A stretch of DNA of 64,000 bases from NCBI RefSeq assembly GCF_014204895.1, contig NZ_JACHMF010000001.1, positions 5,456,001 through 5,520,000 on the forward strand. The letters run 5' to 3'. This DNA comes from Paractinoplanes abujensis (lineage in GTDB: Bacteria > Actinomycetota > Actinomycetes > Mycobacteriales > Micromonosporaceae). This document shows, piece after piece, positions 33,032-41,593 of the stretch. The notes under the pieces are model-generated. The model saw only the letters and a list, made by a program, of their open reading frames with translations. It was not told where the DNA came from and made no database searches. The position numbers and the translations under genes were made by a program. The stretch's first letter is position 1, and every line of letters starts with the position of its first letter.

Positions 33032-34752
33032 GCACCTCCAACCCCACCGCGCCGCCCGCCCAGGCGTCCACGGAATTCACCCACCGCCAGATCCTCACGA
33101 TCCTCGGCGGTCTCATGATGGGCATGTTCCTGGCCGCCCTCGACCAGACGATCATGGCCACGGCGACCCGCACCATCGCGGACGACCTGAACGGCTTCAA
33201 CATTCAGGCCTGGGCCACGACGGCCTTCCTGATCACGTCGACCATCTCGACCCCGCTCTACGGCAAGCTCTCCGACATCTACGGCCGGCGCCCGTTCTTC
33301 CTGTTCGCGATCGGCATCTTCGTCGTCGGGTCGTTCCTCTGCGGCCTCTCGCAGAACATGTACGAGCTGGCCGCCTTCCGGGCCATCCAGGGCATCGGCG
33401 CCGGCGGCCTGATGTCGCTGGCGCTCGCCATCATCGGTGACATCGTGCCGCCCCGCGAGCGCGCCAAGTACCAGGGCTACTTCCTGGCCGTCTTCGGCAC
33501 GGCGAGCGTGCTCGGCCCGATCCTGGGCGGCTTCTTCGCCGGCGCCGACCACATCCTGTGGGTCGACGGCTGGCGCTGGGTGTTCTACCTGAACGTCCCG
33601 ATCGGCATCGCCGCCATGATCGTCGTGGCCCGCGTGCTGCACCTGCCGCACCAGCGCGTCGACCACCGCATCGACTGGCCCGGCGCCGTCGCCCTGATCG
33701 TCGGCCTCGTGCCGCTGCTGACCATCGCCGAGCAGGGCCGCGCCTGGGGCTGGGACTCGCCGCGCGCGCTGGCCTGCTACGCCATCGGCGTGATCGGCCT
33801 GGTGGCGTTCGTGTTCGCCGAACGGGCGTACGGGGACGAAGCCCTGCTGCCCCTGCGCTTGTTCCGCAACCGCACCATCGCCGTCGGCGCCACCTCGAGC
33901 ACGATCCTCGGCATGGCGATGTTCGGCGGCCTGATGACCGTGCCGCTCTACCTGCAGATCGTCAAGGGCTCCACGGCCACCATGGCGGGCCTGCAGATGA
34001 TCCCGTTCGTGTTCGGCATCATGTCCGGCTCGATCATCAGCGGCCAGCTCATCGCCCGTACGGGTCGTTACCGCATCTTCCCGATCATCGGCAGCACGCT
34101 GATGGTGGCCGCGCTCGGCCTGTTCGCCACGATCGGCGCCGACACCCCGCTCTGGCGCACCATGCTGATCATGGTGCTGATGGGCCTCGGCCTGGGCGGC
34201 AACATGCAGCCGATGATCACCGCCGTGCAGAACGCGGTCTCCCCGCGCGAGATCGGCGTGGCGACCAGCTCGGTCACGTTCTTCCGCTCGATGGGCGGCA
34301 CGCTCGGCACCGCGGTGTTCCTGTCGGTTCTCTTCAACGTGCTTCCCAGCAAGATCGGCAGCGCCTACCAGAGCGCGCAGGGCACCCCCGAGTTCCAGCA
34401 GGCGTTGCAGGCCGACCCGTCGCAGGCGCAGCAGCTGCAGCAGATCCAGGGCGGCGGCGACCTCAGCGACACCTCGTTCCTGAGCTCGCTCAGCGACGCC
34501 GTCGCGCACCCCTTCAAGGTGGGCTTCTCCGACGGCATCCAGGTGGTCTTCCTGCTGGCCCTGGCCGTCATGATCCTCGGCCTGATCGTGGTGTTCTTCC
34601 TGCCCGAGATCCCGCTCAGCCTCCGTTCGGCCCAGCAGCAGCGGGCCGACGACGCCCTGGCCGCCGAGAACAGCATGGGCGTGCCCGGCGAGGTCGGCGC
34701 GGGCCCGGAGCAGGACGAGCCGGTCCCGGCGGCCAAGGACAAATCCCAGTAA
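33028..34752 (+). CDS. DHA2-family MFS multidrug efflux transporter
   Basis: 574 residues with about 14 membrane helices. Motif A 'GKLSDIYGRRP', motif C-like 'GTASVLGPILGG' and the start 'LAALDQTIMATATRTIADDL' are typical of EmrB/QacA-type proton/drug antiporters. A ~70-residue loop between the last two helices is Gln-rich ('QALQADPSQAQQLQQIQGG'). Partner of the upstream MarR regulator. Followed by a strong terminator. Confidence 0.95.
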   Translation: MSTSNPTAPPAQASTEFTHRQILTILGGLMMGMFLAALDQTIMATATRTIADDLNGFNIQAWATTAFLITSTISTPLYGKLSDIYGRRPFFLFAIGIFVVGSFLCGLSQNMYELAAFRAIQGIGAGGLMSLALAIIGDIVPPRERAKYQGYFLAVFGTASVLGPILGGFFAGADHILWVDGWRWVFYLNVPIGIAAMIVVARVLHLPHQRVDHRIDWPGAVALIVGLVPLLTIAEQGRAWGWDSPRALACYAIGVIGLVAFVFAERAYGDEALLPLRLFRNRTIAVGATSSTILGMAMFGGLMTVPLYLQIVKGSTATMAGLQMIPFVFGIMSGSIISGQLIARTGRYRIFPIIGSTLMVAALGLFATIGADTPLWRTMLIMVLMGLGLGGNMQPMITAVQNAVSPREIGVATSSVTFFRSMGGTLGTAVFLSVLFNVLPSKIGSAYQSAQGTPEFQQALQADPSQAQQLQQIQGGGDLSDTSFLSSLSDAVAHPFKVGFSDGIQVVFLLALAVMILGLIVVFFLPEIPLSLRSAQQQRADDALAAENSMGVPGEVGAGPEQDEPVPAAKDKSQ

Positions 34753-34765
34753 CCGCCACGACCCC

Positions 34766-34807
34766 GAACGCCTGCGTCGCCTCCCCGCGACGCAGGCGTT
34801 CCTTTTT
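34766..34807 (+). terminator. Terminator after the MFS gene
   Basis: A perfect 15-bp stem (34766-34780 with 34787-34801), a 6-nt loop and a T5 run at 34803-34807, 14 nt after the stop. Confidence 0.95.
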
Positions 34808-34859
34808 GCAAGATCGCTGGCGTGCCCCCACCTCCCCCGCCCACCCAGGGGAAATGTGG

Positions 34860-34881
34860 CTTGACCGTACCGGTTGTCAAG
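34860..34881 (+). promoter_or_regulatory. Inverted repeat upstream of mhuD
   Basis: CTTGAC (34860-34865) and GTCAAG (34876-34881) are perfect 6-bp arms with a 10-nt spacer containing GTACCGG. It could be an operator for the haem-degrading enzyme gene; the regulator is unknown. Confidence 0.35.
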
Positions 34882-34894
34882 TCGCGAAGGCCGG

Positions 34895-34922
34895 TTGTCC
34901 ACAGGGCGTGGGGTTGTCCACA
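34895..34922 (+). promoter_or_regulatory. Two DnaA boxes upstream of mhuD
   Basis: TTGTCCACA is found at 34895-34903 and 34914-34922, 19 bp start to start, oriented with the gene. Spacing and orientation relative to the downstream gene are identical to the pair before ssb. Confidence 0.75.
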
Positions 34923-34975
34923 GGGTGAGGCGGGCGCAGGGGCGGCCGCGCCCGCGACGCACTAGCTTGGCGGGC

Positions 34976-35296
34976 ATGGCTGTTGTGAAGATCAACGCGA
35001 TCGAGGTGCCCGAGGGCGGCGCCGAGGAGTTCGAGCGCCGGTTCGCCGCGCGCAAGGGCATGGTGGAGAAGGCGCCGGGCTTCCTGGCCTTCGAGCTGCT
35101 GCGGCCCGTCGCCGGCGAGACGCGCTACTTCGTCTACACGCGCTGGGAGTCGGAGGAGGCGTTCCAGGCCTGGTCCAGCGGCAGCGGCCGGGCCGCCCAC
35201 GCCGGCGAGGGCGAGCAGCGCCCACGTCCGGTCGCCACCGGCGCGGCCCTGCTCGAGTTCGAGGTGATCCAGCACGTCGGCCGGCCCGCCGACTGA
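34976..35296 (+). CDS. mhuD: MhuD-type haem oxygenase (mycobilin-forming)
   Basis: 106 residues, aligning throughout with mycobacterial MhuD, an IsdG-fold enzyme that opens haem and releases iron without CO. The N-terminal 'VVKINAIEVPEG', 'APGFLAFELLRPV', 'ETRYFV' and 'WESEEAFQAW' blocks are shared. The haem-site residues Asn7, Trp66 and His75 fall at exactly the MhuD positions. TAGCTT (34963-34968) lies 7 nt before ATG 34976 and no Shine-Dalgarno is present, so leaderless translation is likely. Annotation as 'antibiotic biosynthesis monooxygenase' would be too vague. Confidence 0.93.
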   Translation: MAVVKINAIEVPEGGAEEFERRFAARKGMVEKAPGFLAFELLRPVAGETRYFVYTRWESEEAFQAWSSGSGRAAHAGEGEQRPRPVATGAALLEFEVIQHVGRPAD

Positions 35297-35302
35297 GGAC
35301 CG

Positions 35303-36091
35303 TCAGGCGTTGCGGGCGGCCACGGTGATCAGGCGGCCGGCGACGGCCTGCCGATCCAGGCCGAGGCGCTGGGCGGTGTCGCGCAGCACGGTGTAGGCCT
35401 CCTGCACGCCGCAGCCGCGCTGGGCGATGATCACGCCGATGGCCCGGTCGATGACGGCCCCGGAGCTCAGCGCGTCCCGGCGGCGCAGCTCGCCGAGCAG
35501 CAGCTCGGCCTGGTTGGCCAGCGCCATCGCGGTCAGCAGGTGGTCGGCGCCGGGCGCCTCGGTGGTGTCGAAATACAGGCTGAGCGCGCCGACGTCGGCC
35601 CGGGGCAGGTCGAGCGGGACGGCGGCCACCGCGTGCACGCCCTCGGCGCGAGCGGCCGCGGCCAGGTCGGGCCAGCGCGCGTCGGTGGCGAGATCGGGCA
35701 CGGTGACCGTGGAGCGGGTGCGGGCAGCTTCGAGACCTGGCCCGGTGGTGCCCGCGGCGTACTGGACGGCGTCGACCGCAGCGCCGGCGGCGCCGTGGCC
35801 CGCGTGGGTCAGCGGCCCGCCCTCGCCGATCAGGACGACCGAGCTGCGGACGGCTCCGGGCACGGCCGCGACGGCGTGGGCGGTCAGCCTGTTCAGCGCC
35901 TGCGGGAAGCTCTCGGCCGCCAGCAGGCTCGCCGTGAGCTCGTGGAGCAGGCCGGCCAGTTCCACCGGGTGCGGTCCCGCGGGCACGGCCGCCCGCAGCA
36001 CGGAGCGGGTGCGCCGCGGCCGGCTCACGACCCGGGCGGGACCACGATCCGGGGGCGAAACCCGGCGATAAGGGGCGGACACGCGGGGCAT
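35303..36091 (-). CDS. GAF-ANTAR domain regulator
   Basis: 262 residues. A GAF domain (~60-190, 'AVAAVPLDLPRADVGALSLYF') is followed by an ANTAR RNA-binding domain (~200-258: 'IDRAIGVIIAQRGCGVQEAYTVLRDTAQRLG'). Such proteins act as antiterminators on hexaloop RNA hairpins, often in response to small-molecule or redox signals. The start is uncertain: ATG 36091 has AGG abutting it, GTG 36082 is better spaced from it, and GTG 36115 is also open. Convergent with mhuD, 6 nt apart. Confidence 0.88.
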   Translation of the reverse strand: MPRVSAPYRRVSPPDRGPARVVSRPRRTRSVLRAAVPAGPHPVELAGLLHELTASLLAAESFPQALNRLTAHAVAAVPGAVRSSVVLIGEGGPLTHAGHGAAGAAVDAVQYAAGTTGPGLEAARTRSTVTVPDLATDARWPDLAAAARAEGVHAVAAVPLDLPRADVGALSLYFDTTEAPGADHLLTAMALANQAELLLGELRRRDALSSGAVIDRAIGVIIAQRGCGVQEAYTVLRDTAQRLGLDRQAVAGRLITVAARNA

Positions 36092-36130
36092 CCTGCCATG
36101 ACCATCGACGATCACGTAAGTCGTGTGCCT

Positions 36131-36334
36131 CTACCGGGTGGTTTCCGTGGGCTCGGCCGTCTGGTCCGAGCGGCGGCGCTCCAGGAACGAGTCCGGCGCG
36201 GCGCCCGGGTCGGCTTCCCGCTCGTCGGACTCCGCGAGGATCGCCTCGGCCTGGGCCCGCGGGTCCGCGCTGCCGGCGGCCCGCTCCTCGGGCAGCAGTT
36301 CGGCCGCCCTCTGCTCGGTCCGGTCGTCACTCAT
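36131..36334 (-). CDS. Small acidic conserved protein
   Basis: 67 residues, 'MSDDRTEQRAAELLPEE...ADPRAQAEAIL', soluble and probably largely disordered. I recall similar short proteins in Micromonosporaceae but know of no function. A TAGTCG hexamer 7 nt before the ATG may be its -10. Third-position GC is high, supporting a real gene. Confidence 0.6.
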   Translation of the reverse strand: MSDDRTEQRAAELLPEERAAGSADPRAQAEAILAESDEREADPGAAPDSFLERRRSDQTAEPTETTR

Positions 36335-36639
36335 AAGAGATCGACTACCCGCAGTGAGCGGAGCGGAAACGGGGCCGGGAGAGAAACGCGGACCAAAGGA
36401 AACGCCGCCCCCGGGAGAACCCGAAGGCGGCGCAGGTGTCGGTGTGCAGGTCGCCTCGCGGCGAGTGGCTCAACACGGCTCCAGCCGAACGGTATTCCGT
36501 GAAGGCAATGGGTGAGGCCCGGGGACACTGGGCACACCGACACCTGTCATCAACGGTCGGACCCCCACCCCGATTCCGTTAGCAAATGTGACGCCGACCA
36601 CAAAGTTTCGGTGACCTCGGGCCGGGTAGCCGGGTTCCC
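36335..36639. other. Divergent intergenic region with a hairpin
   Basis: 305 bp between two divergent small genes. A 7-bp stem (CGCCGCC 36403-36409 with GGCGGCG 36426-36432) is the only clear structure. TAGCCG (36627-36632) lies 7 nt before GTG 36640. No open frame here looks coding. Confidence 0.5.
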
Positions 36640-36840
36640 GTGACCGATGAGATTCGTGAGCTGGACGCCTTCCTGGATGACGTCTTCGACGGCCAGGAGC
36701 GGCTGAGCAGCGCCGACCTGCAGCGCCGGGCCCTCGCGGCCGATCTGCCGGCCCTGGCCCTGACGCGGGTCGACGCACTGCCGGAGGGCGAATACGCCCA
36801 GGACGAGGCAGCCGAGGCGCTTCGCGCGCTGGAAGTCTGA
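36640..36840 (+). CDS. Small acidic conserved protein
   Basis: 66 residues, '[22 protein letters not shown]', acidic and predicted helical, no recognised domain. The GTG start has no ribosome-binding site but a TAGCCG hexamer upstream. It is followed 12 nt later by another very acidic small gene, with which it is probably cotranscribed. Confidence 0.6.
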   Translation: MTDEIRELDAFLDDVFDGQERLSSADLQRRALAADLPALALTRVDALPEGEYAQDEAAEALRALEV

Positions 36841-36852
36841 GAGGAGACCGCC

Positions 36853-37008
36853 ATGGAGCCGATCGGGGATCCGGACGAGCAGGAAGATTTCGCCGGCGAA
36901 CACAGCGACACCACAGTCGACGAGGACGTGTCGGCCGGGCAGGACGACGACGCCGAGCCGGAGAGCCCCGAAGGCTGGGCCGGCCTGGAACGCGAAGGCC
37001 CGCCCTGA
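36853..37008 (+). CDS. Very small acidic protein (51 residues)
   Basis: 51 residues starting '[20 protein letters not shown]', about 40% Asp plus Glu, ending '[11 protein letters not shown]'. GAGGAG lies 7 nt before the ATG. It contains no membrane segment or Cys. Function unknown; length and composition resemble small disordered accessory proteins. Followed by a strong hairpin. Confidence 0.55.
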   Translation: MEPIGDPDEQEDFAGEHSDTTVDEDVSAGQDDDAEPESPEGWAGLEREGPP

Positions 37009-37009
37009 G

Positions 37010-37044
37010 AAAAAGCGACGGCCCGGACGATCGTCCGGGCCGTC
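37010..37044. terminator. Terminator between convergent small gene and DUF1360 gene
   Basis: A 28-nt perfect palindrome (37017-37044) with A5 at 37010-37014, which reads as a U-run after the hairpin on the minus strand. It best serves the minus-strand DUF1360 gene and may also act on the plus strand. Confidence 0.85.
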
Positions 37045-37060
37045 AACGCGTACGGGGGAA

Positions 37061-37582
37061 CTAATCGCCCTCGGCGGCGCGCTTGGCCACGTCGTAGCCC
37101 AGCTGCAGAAAGTCCGACACCGCGGTCGCTGTCAGGGTCACGGCGGCCAGCCGGGTCAGGCGGGGCGCCAGCACGAGCCCGCCGGTCAGGCTCGTGGCAA
37201 CCCACACCGCCAGACAGAACGGGCAGCTCACGAGCTCGCCGAGACCGTGCTTGACCGAGCTCTCGTGGTCCCGCACCTCCTCGTTGAGCTCCGCCGCCCC
37301 GGCGGGCTCGGCGTAGCGGGTGAAGGGGGCCCGCAGCGGACTGGTCACCGAGTCCTTCGCCAGCAACCGGCTCAGTTTGTGGGTGGCCAGCGACAGCAGG
37401 ACGACGTCGGCGGTGGCGGGGCGGGCCGGCACGGGTTTTCCGGTGGCTTTGACCGCGACGGCGAGCGAGGCGGCGAGGGCCCCGAAGGCCCCCATCGCCA
37501 CCGCGTAGCCGCCCAGGGGGCGATGGTCGTGGGGGGCGTACGACTGCTCGACGCGCGCCATTCGCGCACGCAGGGACTGCAT
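37061..37582 (-). CDS. DUF1360 membrane protein
   Basis: 173 residues. The DUF1360 core '[32 protein letters not shown]' and '[14 protein letters not shown]' (a CxxC) are present, with three hydrophobic helices. Homologues occur in sporulation-type or envelope contexts, but the function is unknown. ATG 37582 is used; a TTG directly before it is also open. Cotranscribed with the DUF6158 gene, 12 nt upstream. Confidence 0.85.
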   Translation of the reverse strand: MQSLRARMARVEQSYAPHDHRPLGGYAVAMGAFGALAASLAVAVKATGKPVPARPATADVVLLSLATHKLSRLLAKDSVTSPLRAPFTRYAEPAGAAELNEEVRDHESSVKHGLGELVSCPFCLAVWVATSLTGGLVLAPRLTRLAAVTLTATAVSDFLQLGYDVAKRAAEGD

Positions 37583-37594
37583 CAAGAGGAACCC

Positions 37595-37837
37595 CTAGAA
37601 GTCCTGGGTGAGCCGGTCCGGATCGACCTCGCGGCTGGGATAGCGGGTGATGTATTCGGTCTCGAGCTCGGCGGTGCGCTTGAAGTGGTTGCTCAGCGCC
37701 GCGTCCGGCCCGTGCCGCAGAGTGGCCAGGCGCGCCCGGTAGAGGCTGGCGAGCTCTCGGAACAGGTCGTCGTCGCCCAGAGTGGCCGGATCGATGCCGG
37801 TCTCCATCAGCGGGGCGTCCCCTCGGGCGTCGGTCAT
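37595..37837 (-). CDS. DUF6158-type small protein
   Basis: 80 residues, '[30 protein letters not shown]', helical, with a C-terminal '[21 protein letters not shown]'. Matches a family of short actinobacterial proteins of unknown role. GGAGAGG precedes ATG 37837. A much longer open frame upstream is a shadow of the genes on the other strand. Confidence 0.75.
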   Translation of the reverse strand: MTDARGDAPLMETGIDPATLGDDDLFRELASLYRARLATLRHGPDAALSNHFKRTAELETEYITRYPSREVDPDRLTQDF

Positions 37838-37957
37838 CGTGCCTCTCCTTCTCAAGCCGGGCCCCGGCGTCTCATCGAGTTCCTGAGTCGGGCCGCAACG
37901 TCTCATCGGGATGCCCGAGCGGACGACCAGCAAACCCGCGCCGGTACGCTTCTGTGC

Positions 37958-38356
37958 ATGAAGGGCCTGTGGACCCCGGCGTGGATCGCCCGGCACGTCC
38001 TGGCAGTGGTTCTCGCCTCCGGCTGCCTGGTGCTGGGCTGGTGGCAGTTCAGCCGCGCCCAGGAGGGCAATTCGATCAGCTGGGGCTACATGTTCGAGTG
38101 GCCGGTGTTCGCGGCCTTCGTCGTTTTCCTGTGGTGGCGCGAGGTGCAGCTGGCCCGCAAGAAGGGCCGCGCCGAGACCACCGTGAAGTCCGAGCCGGAA
38201 AGGCTCCCAGGTTCGGCTGTTACCGTCGGTCGGCCGGTGCGCGTGGCCACCGAGTCCTCGGCGAAAGAGGACGACCCCGAGCTCACGGCCTACAACGACT
38301 ATCTCGCCTGGCTGAACGCCCATCCCGGCGCCCGGCCGAGCGACTATCCCGGTTAG
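37958..38356 (+). CDS. Two-helix membrane protein
   Basis: 132 residues. Two membrane helices (about 9-31 and 45-63) start the protein, and a ~70-residue cytoplasmic tail ends '[20 protein letters not shown]', a tail I recall from actinobacterial membrane proteins encoded beside DUF3817 genes. TACGCT (37945-37950) lies 7 nt before the ATG, so it is likely leaderless. Followed 10 nt later by the DUF3817 gene. Confidence 0.75.
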   Translation: MKGLWTPAWIARHVLAVVLASGCLVLGWWQFSRAQEGNSISWGYMFEWPVFAAFVVFLWWREVQLARKKGRAETTVKSEPERLPGSAVTVGRPVRVATESSAKEDDPELTAYNDYLAWLNAHPGARPSDYPG

Positions 38357-38366
38357 GAACGAGAAC

Positions 38367-38687
38367 GTGCAGGGTGCCCTGACCCGATACCGGATCATCG
38401 CGTGGATCGTCGGCGTGGTCCTGCTCGCGCTCGTCGTCGTGGGCATGCCGCTCAAATACCTGGCCGACAACCCGGTCGTGGTGGAGGCGGTCGGCCCGGC
38501 CCACGGCTTCCTGTTCATGGTCTACCTGATCGCCACGTTCGACCTGTCGCGCCGCGCGCACTGGGCGTTCGGCCGGATGCTGCTGGTGATGCTCTCCGGC
38601 ACGATCCCGTTCCTGTCGTTCTGGGCCGAGCGTAAGGTGAGCCGGGAATGGGTTCCGGCCGAGGAATCGGTGAAAAGTCCAGTTTGA
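38367..38687 (+). CDS. DUF3817 membrane protein
   Basis: 106 residues with three hydrophobic helices; 'VGPAHGFLFMVYLIATFDLSRR' and 'LSGTIPFLSFWAERKV' are the DUF3817 signature. Function unknown; conserved across actinobacteria. GTG 38367 with AGGA 8 nt upstream. Confidence 0.85.
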   Translation: MQGALTRYRIIAWIVGVVLLALVVVGMPLKYLADNPVVVEAVGPAHGFLFMVYLIATFDLSRRAHWAFGRMLLVMLSGTIPFLSFWAERKVSREWVPAEESVKSPV

Positions 38688-38823
38688 CAGCCGACTTCGA
38701 CGCTTTGCTTCCGCCGAATTACTTGCTGTTATCGGGATCATTCACGCAAAGTGGTCCATTGCCTTAAATCACTCTGTGACCCCTTGCATTTGAATCTTTC
38801 GCCGATAGGTTAATCCGGTTGGT

Positions 38824-38950
38824 TCGGTCCGCAGCCACTCCCCCTGGTGGCGCCGGCCAACGCCGCCGAATCGATGAAGTCCGGGGAACCCTGTTCCCGG
38901 GGCACGTCCGCGCGAGCGCGGGACCCGGTAGGCGGCCAGGCGGAAGAAAG
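38824..38950 (+). promoter_or_regulatory. Cyclic di-AMP (ydaO/yuaA-type) riboswitch
   Basis: The leader of the NlpC/P60 gene carries the conserved pieces of this aptamer in order. These are a closing stem GCCGCC (38862-38867) with GGCGGC (38931-38936), the bulge GAATC after it, the hairpin CCGGG(GAACC...)CCCGG at 38881-38900, and a GTCCGCGC/GCGCGGGAC hairpin near 38906-38924 running into 'CCCGGTAGG'. In actinobacteria ydaO elements precede cell-wall hydrolase genes (e.g. rpfA, NlpC/P60), matching this context. The exact ends are estimated. Confidence 0.75.
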
Positions 38951-38961
38951 GCCACTGACCG

Positions 38962-39924
38962 GTGCCCCACCCCCGTACGAGGCTTCGGGTCCTCGTCGTC
39001 GCGGCGATGGCCGCCGCGATCACCGGCTCCTTCGTGACGCCCGCGCAAGCGGCCCCGTCCGCGACAGAGCTCAAGAAGCAGATCGAGGCGGCGTCCAACA
39101 AGCTCGAGGACGTCACCGAGCAGTACAACGCGATGCGCGTCAACCTGAAGAAGACCCAGGACGACGCGAAGAAGCTCCAGGCGTCCCTGGCTCCCGCTCA
39201 GGCCGCCCTGAAGGCCGCGAGCACCCAGGTCGGCAACCTGGCGACCACGTCCTACAAGCAGGGCCGGGTCGGGCCGATGAGCGCGCTGCTCACGGGCACG
39301 CAGGACGGCCTGATGGATCGCATGAGCTACCTCGACATGCTGACCCGGGCCAACCAGCGCGACATCGACACGTTCACCGAGGCGACGCAGAACTTCAGCG
39401 AGCGCCAGGCCGCCCTCAAGGCGACCCAGACCAAGCAGCAGGGCCAGCTGAGGGCGCTCACGGCGCAGAAGACGGCGATCCAGAAGGACCTCAAGAAGCT
39501 GTTCGCGATGCGGGAGGCCGCCTACGGCCAGCCGCAGGAGACGGGCGGCAGCTACGACGGGCCCATCCCGGAGATCTCCGGCAAGGCCGGCATCGCGGTC
39601 ACGTACGCGTACAACCAGATCGGCAAGCCGTATCTGTTCGGCGCGGACGGCCCGGGCAGCTTCGACTGCTCCGGTCTGACCTCGGCGGCGTGGCGGGCGG
39701 CGGGCAAGTCGCTGACGCACCAGACCAAGTCGCAGTGGAGCGAGACGAAACGCATCAGCCGGGACGACCTGCAGCCGGGCGACCTGGTGTTCTACCGCAG
39801 CCTGGGCCATGTGGCGATCTACGTCGGCGACAACCAGATCATCGACGCGCCGCACTCCGGCACCGTGGTCAAGAAACGGACGATCAACATCATGACCCCG
39901 TACGGGTTCGGACGCGTCGTCTAG
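38962..39924 (+). CDS. Secreted NlpC/P60 peptidoglycan endopeptidase
   Basis: 320 residues. A signal peptide ends at 'TPAQA-APS' (~31). Residues ~35-185 form a long coiled coil ('LKKQIEAASNKLEDVTEQYNAM'). The C-terminal NlpC/P60 (C40) domain has catalytic Cys in 'SFDCSGLTS', His in 'LGHVAIYVG', and a third polar residue in 'DAPHSG'. This is the RipA-like layout of D-Glu-meso-DAP endopeptidases for cell division or remodelling. The leader contains a c-di-AMP riboswitch. GTG 38962, AAAGG upstream. Confidence 0.93.
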   Translation: MPHPRTRLRVLVVAAMAAAITGSFVTPAQAAPSATELKKQIEAASNKLEDVTEQYNAMRVNLKKTQDDAKKLQASLAPAQAALKAASTQVGNLATTSYKQGRVGPMSALLTGTQDGLMDRMSYLDMLTRANQRDIDTFTEATQNFSERQAALKATQTKQQGQLRALTAQKTAIQKDLKKLFAMREAAYGQPQETGGSYDGPIPEISGKAGIAVTYAYNQIGKPYLFGADGPGSFDCSGLTSAAWRAAGKSLTHQTKSQWSETKRISRDDLQPGDLVFYRSLGHVAIYVGDNQIIDAPHSGTVVKKRTINIMTPYGFGRVV

Positions 39925-39941
39925 CGATCCCGCGCACGGAG

Positions 39942-39973
39942 AAGGCCGGTACCCGACTGGGGTACCGGCCTTT
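39942..39973. terminator. Terminator between NlpC/P60 and sigma factor genes
   Basis: A 13-bp stem (39942-39954 with 39960-39972) closes a short loop and is followed by TTT. It separates two convergent genes and has AA on the other side. Confidence 0.9.
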
Positions 39974-40010
39974 CGCGTCGGTGAGTAACGGGGGGTGAAG
40001 CGGCGGAACG

Positions 40011-41015
40011 TCAGGCGGCCTGCAGGCCCTCGGCCCGGGCCAGCTCGCGCAGCCGGCCGAGCGCCTGGATCTCGAGCTGGCGGATCCGCTCCCGGCTCAG
40101 CGAGAAGCGCGAGGCCACCTCGGTCAGCGAGTGCTCGCGGCCGTCCTCGAGACCGTAGCGGGCCCGCATGATGCCGGCCGACCGGTCGTCCAGGTGGTTG
40201 AGCAGGCCCTCGATGCGCTGACGCTCCAGGGCGGTCAGCACGATCTCCTCCGGGGAGGGGGCGTCGCTGTCGGCCACCAGGTCGCCGAGGTTGGTGTCGC
40301 CGTCGTCACCGACCGGGGTGTCGAGCGACACCGTGTCCTGAGCCCAGCGGGTGAGCTCGTTGACCCGCTCGACGGTCACCCCGAGGGCGGCCGCGACCTG
40401 CTCGGGCTCGGGGTCGCCGCCCAGTTCACGAACGAGCTGGCGGGTCACGTTGCGCATCCGGTTGACGTCCTCGACCAGGTGCACGGGCAGTCGCACGGTG
40501 CGCTCCTGCTGGGCGATGGCCCGGCTGATCGCCTGGCGGACCCACCACGTGGCGTACGTGGAGAACTTGTAGCCGCGTTCGTAGTCGAACTTCTCGACGG
40601 CGCGGACCAGGCCGGTGTTGCCTTCCTGGATCAGGTCGAGCATCGGCATGCCGGAGCGTACGTAGCGCCGGGCGATCGACACGACCAGTCGCAGGTTGGC
40701 CCGGATGAACAGGTCCTTGGCCTTCTGGCCCTCGGAGACCAGTCGCTCCAGTTCCTCCCGGCTCACACCGCGCCGGATCTCGCCGCTGTCGAGCAGGTGC
40801 TCGGCGTAGAGGCCGGCCTCGATTGCCTTGGAGAGCTCGACCTCCCGCGCGGCGTCCAGCAGCGGAGTCCGGGAGATCTCGTGCAGGTAGACGCCGACGA
40901 GGTCACGCTCTTCGGCGACCTGATCGGTCCGCATCACGGTGTTCTTCTCCACGTTGCCCACGGTCCCCTCATTGCCTTCACTACTAACCCCGCTACGGGT
41001 GATACCTGTGTTCAT
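40011..41015 (-). CDS. RNA polymerase sigma-70 factor, principal-like (SigB/Hrd group)
   Basis: 334 residues. Regions 1.2 to 4.2 are complete: 'DLVGVYLHEISRTPLL', region 2 'ANLRLVVSIARRYVRSGMPMLDLIQEGNTGLVRAVEKFDYERGYKFSTYATWWVRQAI', region 3, and region 4.2 'SLTEVASRFSLSRERIRQLE'. The short N terminus lacks a long region 1.1, so this is more likely a group 2 (SigB/HrdA-D) factor than the essential HrdB. GGGGAGG precedes the ATG. The 578-bp region upstream is unusually long. Confidence 0.93.
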   Translation of the reverse strand: MNTGITRSGVSSEGNEGTVGNVEKNTVMRTDQVAEERDLVGVYLHEISRTPLLDAAREVELSKAIEAGLYAEHLLDSGEIRRGVSREELERLVSEGQKAKDLFIRANLRLVVSIARRYVRSGMPMLDLIQEGNTGLVRAVEKFDYERGYKFSTYATWWVRQAISRAIAQQERTVRLPVHLVEDVNRMRNVTRQLVRELGGDPEPEQVAAALGVTVERVNELTRWAQDTVSLDTPVGDDGDTNLGDLVADSDAPSPEEIVLTALERQRIEGLLNHLDDRSAGIMRARYGLEDGREHSLTEVASRFSLSRERIRQLEIQALGRLRELARAEGLQAA

Positions 41016-41593
41016 CGGTTCCTCCCCGTAACGTCCGCAGTTCGCACATTGCGGTTACTGGCATCTACACAACAAATGGCTGCCTGCACTGATTCCGGCT
41101 GGTGAGTCGAAAGTGTCACGAATGTCTGGGGGATAGCTGAGAGCCGCGTGCGTACTTCCTGTACAGGGCTTCCGTAGAGGCAAGCTCCCGCGGCCCGACA
41201 TTCGGTCGCGCGACCAGTTGTGGTAGCGCTGACAGAGGCATACCCGTTGCAAGTCTCATGACACCATCGGCCCCTCGTCCCTCACAGCGACGTCCATCAC
41301 CAAAGACCTTGGGACGTCCGTCACCACCCAGTACGTTCCTTGGGCGCGCCAGGTTCACGTGCTGGATCGACAGCTTCAGGACGGGCTTGAAACAAAAGCC
41401 GTCAGCAAAAAGATCCCGCACTGCACCGAACGGGACCACCTGCCACAATGCGGCACGTGGCGGCGCAGTTCACTAGCTCGTCCGGGTGACCATCGTCGGA
41501 GTGACGCCCCTTTGACAACGGTTCGGAGCGGCGCCGCCATCCGGCTGGTGGCGTGACGAACAACACAGCGGCCGACGGCGCGCGGGGGGCACG
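41016..41593. other. Long intergenic region upstream of the sigma gene
   Basis: 578 bp, visibly lower in GC than the surroundings. It holds a direct repeat ACGTCC[AG]TCACCA at about 41289 and 41314, and TTGACA at 41512-41517 facing the SDR gene without a good -10. An open frame of 110 codons at 41116-41448 has ordinary (not GC-rich) third positions and is not accepted as a gene. The stretch probably contains the multiple promoters and leader of the sigma gene. Confidence 0.5.

Noticed and set aside
36403..36432. Terminator hairpin
   Set aside because: It lies between divergent genes, has no T-run, and ends no gene.
41116..41448. 110-codon open frame upstream of the sigma gene (minus strand)
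   Set aside because: Third positions are not GC-rich and rare codons are frequent, unlike every real gene here; no recognisable domain.
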